A DNA stretch of 64,000 bases from Leishmania donovani (taxonomy: Eukaryota > Euglenozoa > Kinetoplastea > Trypanosomatida > Trypanosomatidae), in contig NC_018259.1 of assembly GCF_000227135.1 (NCBI RefSeq), forward strand, positions 1,320,619 to 1,384,618, in the 5' to 3' direction. Under the pieces are notes generated by a model. The model made no database searches. It saw only the letters and a program-made list of their open reading frames with translations, and had not been told where the DNA came from. Shown one piece after another: positions 58,353-64,000 of this stretch (the first letter of the stretch is position 1; every line of letters begins with the position of its first letter). A program made the position numbers and the translations under genes.

Positions 58353-60133
58353 CGGTGCTGCCGCTGATTCTCACCATACTCGTCGGCTGCGTCCAGTGCT
58401 CCGGTTCCGCGACGGTGGGGGCGCACAACGACCGCTTGCCGCAGCCCAGCTGGAGCCGCACCTGCACCTCCCCGTACGAGGTGTGCTCCACCATCGAGGT
58501 GTACCAGTACTGGGAGGAGAAGAAGAATCGCTTGAGTTTCACTGTGGATGCAATGATGAAAGACCCGAACGCGAAAAACGTGCTCACCGTGTGGATGGTG
58601 GTGGATGACGCCGACGTCAACATGGCGAAGGGCATCTTCCGTGAAGGCATTAACGTCGTCATTGTGCACCCGCGCGGCTCAAAGCAAACACAATCGTTTA
58701 TGACGTGCGCGAATACCTCGAACCCCTACAACAGGCAGTGCTGGATGTCTGAGGCATGCGCGGCCGAGCTGGCGGCGGCAGCGAGCAGCACGAGCAACCC
58801 CCTTAACATGTCGCACTACTCGGCGAAACAGGCAGCGCACGATCTCGACTGGGCACTGCGCACCCTCGGCGATGGCCGACCCAATGTGGTGCTGGGCCAG
58901 GGCCTGAGCAGCATGTTGGTTCTTCGTCTCCTTCAGTATCACCAAGACACCAAGGCAGCAGTGATACTGTTAGACTACGTGCACCCGGTCATGTTCGACG
59001 TGTACAACTACTTTGGCGGCGGCAGCATGGTCACTGCCCTGCAGCACCTCCTTGCCATGTGTGATGACCAGGCAGCGTGTGTCGGACGACTGGGCGCAGC
59101 GGAGGGGTCGTGGAACCGTCTGATGACGGTCATACATATGGCGAAAGAGGGAAAGCTCTCGTGCGCATCGCGGCTAAGGTGGGCACCCCGCAGAGGCGGC
59201 AACGCCGCCTTTGCCGATGAGCTGCGCGGGGTGCTGGCCCTCATGCTGCGGTACCCTGTCTACCCCTTCCTCGCCAGCAACGCCGCTCTGTTGAACTTGA
59301 TCCCGTCGCTGCTTTACAGGGTTCAGCGCTGCAACAAAAAGGACGTTGCAGCGCTCAACAAGCTCTACGACTACTTGAGCGCCGCAAAGAACTACGAATG
59401 CCCTGAAAGCGTCGCCCTGCATATGCACTGGCTCGTAAACGAATTCCTCCAGGCGGCGCCGCCGGCCAACATCCACTCGTTTCGCAGCAGCGCGGCGGCG
59501 AAGCATCTGATCCTGCCTTCCTTCCATGCCATGTCGGCGTTTCACAGCGCCGCTAAGAAGTTTCCGCGCATCTCACGCAGCGCTGAGTCGAAGCAGCTCC
59601 CAGCCAATGCCACGCAGCCGATCCTTCTGCTCAACGCCGACACCGACGCGCTGCTGCCCGGAGGTGCAGCCAGCCAGGTCGCCCTTGCCTTCCGCCAACT
59701 TGGAGACTCGGTGCAGCTGCGTCAGCTTCGAGGTATCATGAACCGTCCTTCCGCTGTGCTCACGCCGTGTTTGGTGAACAATCTGAAGATGTTCAGGGAT
59801 CATGGCGTGTGGGCGGATGAGGATCAGTGCACGCTTGACGTCGCCCACAAGATCGACTTCATCAACGGTGCCACCGACATCTACTACGGCACCAGCGACG
59901 CCTGGGACTTTGACAAGCCAAACTCTGAAGAAACAAACGGCGGTCGTGACGACAACGATGACGAGGGTGGCTTTCACTTTAAGTGGCGTTTCATTGCCCG
60001 CGCGCTGCTCGCGCTGATACTGCTTGGTGGCATTGGCGCCGTCGGCTACTTTGCCCTCACCTATCTTAAGGCGAACGGCCCCTTTCACTACAGCCGCGTC
60101 AGCGACAACTTTTACGAAAACCTGCACCAATAG
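58319..60133 (+). CDS. Type I membrane protein with a degenerate alpha/beta-hydrolase domain
   Basis: The 604-residue product starts with a signal peptide (basic 6-8, hydrophobic 9-24) and ends with a membrane helix (about 560-583) and a 21-residue tail. The lumenal part resembles the S33/TAP-type peptidase fold: a NVVIVHPRG strand, a conserved Cys-rich substrate-loop region, a helix ending in VVLGQGLSSML, and a late LLLNADTDALLP strand where such enzymes carry the catalytic Asp. At the nucleophile elbow the sequence is GQGLS (193-197), so Gly195 replaces the Ser of GxSxG. The protein is therefore probably inactive as a serine hydrolase. The tail carries YSRV (591-594) and YENL (599-602), both of YxxPhi endocytic/lysosomal sorting type. 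The frame upstream of the ATG is open but low-complexity. Confidence 0.85.
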   Translation: MAFSLRSRAAAAVLPLILTILVGCVQCSGSATVGAHNDRLPQPSWSRTCTSPYEVCSTIEVYQYWEEKKNRLSFTVDAMMKDPNAKNVLTVWMVVDDADVNMAKGIFREGINVVIVHPRGSKQTQSFMTCANTSNPYNRQCWMSEACAAELAAAASSTSNPLNMSHYSAKQAAHDLDWALRTLGDGRPNVVLGQGLSSMLVLRLLQYHQDTKAAVILLDYVHPVMFDVYNYFGGGSMVTALQHLLAMCDDQAACVGRLGAAEGSWNRLMTVIHMAKEGKLSCASRLRWAPRRGGNAAFADELRGVLALMLRYPVYPFLASNAALLNLIPSLLYRVQRCNKKDVAALNKLYDYLSAAKNYECPESVALHMHWLVNEFLQAAPPANIHSFRSSAAAKHLILPSFHAMSAFHSAAKKFPRISRSAESKQLPANATQPILLLNADTDALLPGGAASQVALAFRQLGDSVQLRQLRGIMNRPSAVLTPCLVNNLKMFRDHGVWADEDQCTLDVAHKIDFINGATDIYYGTSDAWDFDKPNSEETNGGRDDNDDEGGFHFKWRFIARALLALILLGGIGAVGYFALTYLKANGPFHYSRVSDNFYENLHQ

Positions 60134-61248
60134 AGGTGATAATCGAGGACGCCTCGCTCGCTCTGTGTGCGTGTGTGTGTGTGCGGAGGCGTTGTGCGCA
60201 CCTCTTTTCTCTGTGCCTGTGCTTTTCCTTTTATTTTTGTTTTACAGCCCCTCCCCTCCTGTCTCTGGCTCTCCATTCGTGAGCTTATATTATTACGATG
60301 TCTGCGCTGACGTGTCCCTCTCCCCGAACACGACGCCCGCCGGTCCTATGTCCGCGCCTCTGCTTGTGCTTCCCTCATAACCTACTATGCATGAGAGCAT
60401 TCTCTCTTCTCGATGGCGAACGATCTCAGCAATAAAAAGAGGTCGTGGAACAGCACACGCGCTCATCCCCTCCTCCCTCCCTCCCCTTTTTCCCCTCCCT
60501 TCCTGCACGGCTTTTGACCTTTTCGTTCTTTTCGATGCGTGCATGTACAGGCGTACGTGTGGGATAGCGTCAGGCCGGGCCCACTCCTCTTGTGAAGTTC
60601 TCTTCCCAGCATTCTGGCATGGCCGCGCTGCCGATCATCTTTTCACGCCTCTCTACGCGCTGTCGCTGCTCTTTACGACTGCCGTCAATGCACGGGAGCG
60701 GCCGACCAGAAGATGCCATCGTTCCTCGCGCACGCACGGCTTACCGTCATCTCGCACCTCCATTTCGTTTCCAGCTGCGAGCTAGATAATGTGAAAGACA
60801 CATATGCCTTTCCTACCCTCCTCCTCTTCTTCTGACTTACTGTCGCGCGTGCTCGCGTGGCTCTGCTGCTTACTGGCTACTGTGCGCATTGGGCGAGTCG
60901 ATACACATGCGTTTTGCGCCCTCTGACTTGCACGGGTATCCACGTGCGTGCACGAACACAGCTGTACCGCCCTGCTCCCTCTCTCTCTTGCTACTATTTT
61001 TTGTGGTGCGAGGCACTCACAAAAGCTCACGATCATCTGCCGTTCATTGCAGCTTGTTTTTGCTATCCTTTCTTGCGTTCTTTTTTTTCCTCTTCCACTC
61101 GCACTCATCCACATTCACACACCGGCACACGTACGTGCTGCATCGAAGGCGAACCGTCACCATTCTCGCACTCCTCACCCCCCCCTCCGGAGGCGTGAAC
61201 GCTGGTTCCGTTGCTTCTGCTGCGACTGCTGTTGCCATACCTATCTTG
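60134..61248. other. Intergenic region between the pseudo-hydrolase and DOP1 genes
   Basis: No gene is seen. A GT run lies at about 60170-60182, with T/C-rich sequence at 60465-60500 and 61075-61100. The first AG after the latter tract is at about 61147, a possible spliced-leader acceptor about 100 nt before the DOP1 ATG. Confidence 0.6.
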
Positions 61249-64000
61249 ATGAGCCACGCGTCTGACAACGGCGAGGGAAAGGCTGTGAAGTCCTCGCAGC
61301 CACCGTCGCTGAAGCGGTCGTCACTGCCACCGACACGGCCGGCGGCTGCTCCCATGACACTCGTCCCATCCGTCGCCTCTGTCAGCTCCAACGGTGTTCA
61401 TGTTGCAACTTCTGGGAGCTCACAAGGTGTGGCTTCGCAGACGGACGCAAAGACGGCGAGCACCACCGCTGGTGCACCCTCAGATGATTCCGATGGGAAG
61501 CCTTCAGAGGTTGATGCAGCAGTCGATCACTCAGAGCACAGCGCTGTAGAGGCTTGCTCATTCCACTCCCACGCCGCCCCCGCTTCGCAAGGCCCTTCAT
61601 CCGTGCAACAGGCATACACCTTTTCTTCTTCCCTGCCATCGCCGCGGAGCCCCACCGCCGCTGCGGCTCGTGCCGCACCCGTCACCGACCAGCCGGCCAT
61701 GCAAGACATCGGCTCCTCGACAGACGTGTCCGCCAGTGACGTTGCTAAGTGGAAGGAAAACCGCGAGTACAAGATGCTCGAGCGAGGCATGCACAAGATC
61801 CTCTCCGCTATCGACAGCACGCTCTCGGCTGACTGGGCCACGCAAGCCTCCTTGCTTGGCCAGCTTCTGGCGTGCTTAAGACAGTATAAAGGCGTGATTG
61901 GTGCGGTAGAGCTGCCAGACGGGCTGCACTTCGCGAAGGCGCTTGGCCGAACTCTCAGCCCGCTGAGCGTGGTCGGCGTGCAGCGAAAGGCGCTAGAGGT
62001 GGTGCAGTGCTATCTCGAAATCGCGAATCCCGTGTATCCAATGACGAAGGACCTGCCCTTCGTGCTGCCGGGGCTGCTGGAACTGCTGCCGCAGGCGTCC
62101 ATGCAGGTAAAGGGAGACATACTCAAGCTCCTTGACCGTGGCGTTGTGCGGCGTCTGCCCGGATCAGCACTGCGCGCGTGCGTGCAGGGGTTACTGACGG
62201 CTCTTCTCAGCTGCTTGGAGGAGTCGGAGACGAGCTCCATATACCGAGGTGCCATGGGGCTGCTTGAATATGTGCAGTCAGCCCTCGCTCGCGACGCACC
62301 TGCCCCGTCCTTGCCCTCCTCGAGCCAACGAGGCGAGTGGGCGGAGCTGCGGGGTGGTCAGGTGCTAGCAGCGCACATGTGGGTGCTGATCCGTGACGCC
62401 TCAGCGCTGCGTTCTCCTGCTCTCAACGTCATGAAGGTCTTCATAGCACAGAGCGGTGGCCTGGCATCCGGCTCTGCCGCCGGCCCCGCTGAAGGGGCTG
62501 CAGAAGATGCGGCGGCGGCGGCGTCGACTGCATCGACTCCAACCTCTGCACTGCCGGACTGGGTTGGTGGGGATGCCGCGACGATGGCGTCGGCTCTACT
62601 CAACTGCCTGCAGGACACGCAGGAAAAGACCCATCGCTTGGCCCTTGACGTTCTCGTTACGGTGTGCCCACTGACATCGGTGGACTGTGACTCCGCGAAT
62701 TTCACACACACTCCCCTGGCAGCGTTCTTCGACGGCAACACGAACAAGCACACGAGTGCCTCTGTGGGCGTTTCACCGCCGCCGTGCTGCGGCAGTGGCG
62801 CTATTATTCCTTTTGAGGTGAAGTCCCTCCTCGTGGCGGCGGCTGTGCAGCTGCTTGGCACGCGGTATGGAACGCCGAGTGTAGCGCGGCGCATTTTTCA
62901 GTGGCTCACCGTCAACCCTGGCGTCGGCGGCAGCGTCAACGAGAGGCCGGGCATGGACGACGACGACTCGTCCGACGCCGATGGTGGCGAGCACCACCGC
63001 GACGCCCTCAACAGCCGTGCCTCTTCCTCGTGCGTGGCATACGTGCAGGACATCACCTCTTGCGTTGTGTCACGGGGGTTCGACATGGTTGTCGAGCACT
63101 GGTGGACTCGCTGGGTCGGAAAGGTGGGTGATGACACGCCTGCGGAGCAGGCGCCGCCGTACGTGTCAGCCGCGCTCTCTGCTCTGGAACACAGTGCTGC
63201 CCAGGCGATCAGAACGGCGACCGCGCCGCGGCTGGCGAGTGCGTCGTCGGTTGCGGCTGCGTTGGGTGCCCGCGAGGCAAGCAGCAACTTCATAGCATTG
63301 CCGGATGTACCGGTAGGCATATCCGTGCCTTTGGTGTGGGTGCGAGCGCTCCTGGTGCTCTTCCGCTATCGCAGCCGCTCCACACAGGGAGGTGATGGAG
63401 CGCTGCTGATGAGTCCAGTCGCAGGGGACGCTGCGACATATGAGGGCGCCGAGGTGCCCATTGAGACAGGCTGCGGACCGTTCCTCATGCACGTGGCGCC
63501 TCTTCTCCTTCCTTCGCTGAGCCGCCTTATCGCTGGGGTGTCCTCTTTTGTCGGTGGTTCGTCGGGCGGCGTCTTGGCGGGCGCTGCGGCGGAGATGTGG
63601 ACAGCAGAGCTTCACGAACTCTTGCGTGTGCTGCCGTGGGGCTTGCTTGTCGAGCTTGACACGTGCGCTGTGCAGCATGTCGAGGAGCTGCTGCGGCCTG
63701 TGCTACACCCCCTTTGTGCGTCAGGTGTAGAGGAAAGCGACGAGGCCGCTGCGCCTGCAGCACCTTCCGTGTCTGCGCACCTACAGGCAGTCGCGGCTGC
63801 TCGAGCACAGAAGCGCATCGCCGCCCAGACAAACAACCTGTGCACGACGGCCAAGGCGTTGGAATCCGTCTTGGTGGACGCGGCTGCCGAGCAGCCGTCA
63901 CCGGCGCAGGAGTACGTGCGGGCGTCGCTACGGTGGTCGGCGAAGGTCGCGCAGCTTCTGAGTGAGGTGCTGAAAGCTCTGGAGGCGGAGATGCGCGCTG
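61249..64000 (+). CDS. DOP1: Dopey family protein (DOP1), 5' part only
   Basis: The frame is open from the ATG at 61249 to the window edge (917 full codons) and is cut off at its 3' end. After a Ser/Ala/Thr/Pro-rich disordered region of about 160 residues comes a segment that matches the Dopey N-terminal domain: VAKWKENREYK opening, a WATQASLLGQLLACL helix, the LSPLSVVGVQRKALEV stretch (family SGVHQKALEV), then the LPFVLPGLLELLPQAS and LLSCLEESE units. Dopey proteins are very large (about 1700-2300 residues) and act with Mon2 in endosome-to-Golgi traffic and organelle positioning. The rest is helical and interrupted by Ala/Gly/Ser inserts. The ATG at 61249 is the first clear start. No stop occurs just upstream, so a short N-terminal addition is possible. 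Confidence 0.85.
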   Translation, partial: MSHASDNGEGKAVKSSQPPSLKRSSLPPTRPAAAPMTLVPSVASVSSNGVHVATSGSSQGVASQTDAKTASTTAGAPSDDSDGKPSEVDAAVDHSEHSAVEACSFHSHAAPASQGPSSVQQAYTFSSSLPSPRSPTAAAARAAPVTDQPAMQDIGSSTDVSASDVAKWKENREYKMLERGMHKILSAIDSTLSADWATQASLLGQLLACLRQYKGVIGAVELPDGLHFAKALGRTLSPLSVVGVQRKALEVVQCYLEIANPVYPMTKDLPFVLPGLLELLPQASMQVKGDILKLLDRGVVRRLPGSALRACVQGLLTALLSCLEESETSSIYRGAMGLLEYVQSALARDAPAPSLPSSSQRGEWAELRGGQVLAAHMWVLIRDASALRSPALNVMKVFIAQSGGLASGSAAGPAEGAAEDAAAAASTASTPTSALPDWVGGDAATMASALLNCLQDTQEKTHRLALDVLVTVCPLTSVDCDSANFTHTPLAAFFDGNTNKHTSASVGVSPPPCCGSGAIIPFEVKSLLVAAAVQLLGTRYGTPSVARRIFQWLTVNPGVGGSVNERPGMDDDDSSDADGGEHHRDALNSRASSSCVAYVQDITSCVVSRGFDMVVEHWWTRWVGKVGDDTPAEQAPPYVSAALSALEHSAAQAIRTATAPRLASASSVAAALGAREASSNFIALPDVPVGISVPLVWVRALLVLFRYRSRSTQGGDGALLMSPVAGDAATYEGAEVPIETGCGPFLMHVAPLLLPSLSRLIAGVSSFVGGSSGGVLAGAAAEMWTAELHELLRVLPWGLLVELDTCAVQHVEELLRPVLHPLCASGVEESDEAAAPAAPSVSAHLQAVAAARAQKRIAAQTNNLCTTAKALESVLVDAAAEQPSPAQEYVRASLRWSAKVAQLLSEVLKALEAEMRA

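Overview
The window looks like a Leishmania-type trypanosomatid nuclear chromosome segment. Fifteen protein genes are supported and all lie on the + strand, with no visible introns. GC-rich codon use alternates with long intergenic stretches rich in pyrimidine runs, CA/GT/AT/AGC microsatellites and poly-C or poly-T tracts. This fits part of one directional gene cluster transcribed polycistronically and processed by spliced-leader trans-splicing and polyadenylation. The order CCT alpha, DnaJ, dihydrolipoamide dehydrogenase, cyclin CYC6 recalls Leishmania chromosome 32, but that is from memory and unchecked.

Layout. 1-10 kb: CCT1 chaperonin (959-2599), then an unusually long (7.8 kb) stretch with no convincing gene. 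10-19 kb: an 834-residue disordered protein (10426-12930), a 240-residue two-hydrophobic-segment protein (15193-15915) and a secretory-pathway DnaJ (17460-18668). 19-33 kb: dihydrolipoamide dehydrogenase (19666-21096), B-type mitotic cyclin (24606-25904), a 114-residue single-membrane-segment protein that may be COX16-like (27959-28303) and a 1111-residue helical-repeat protein (29195-32530). 35-49 kb: a B-box/coiled-coil/MATH protein resembling TRIM37 without a RING (35855-39811), a class 3 lipase of diacylglycerol-lipase type (42009-44438) and a CLC-family chloride/proton transporter (45744-48401). 49-64 kb: a TruD/PUS7 pseudouridine synthase (49184-52000), a MYND-finger protein (53265-55067), a type I membrane alpha/beta-hydrolase-like protein that has lost its nucleophile serine (58319-60133), and the 5' 2.75 kb of a Dopey (DOP1) gene that runs off the end (61249-64000).

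The genes do not form one pathway, as is normal for trypanosomatid polycistrons. Loose themes are protein folding (CCT1, DnaJ), mitochondrial function (LPD and perhaps the 114- and 1111-residue proteins) and endomembrane traffic (DOP1, CLC, the type I membrane protein). No tRNA, rRNA, CRISPR array, transposase or intact retrotransposon was seen. The most interesting items are the RING-less TRIM37-like protein, the pseudo-hydrolase with tyrosine sorting motifs and an odd splice-site layout, the possible COX16, and GC-rich islands in intergenic DNA that may be degenerate SIDER-type retroposons.
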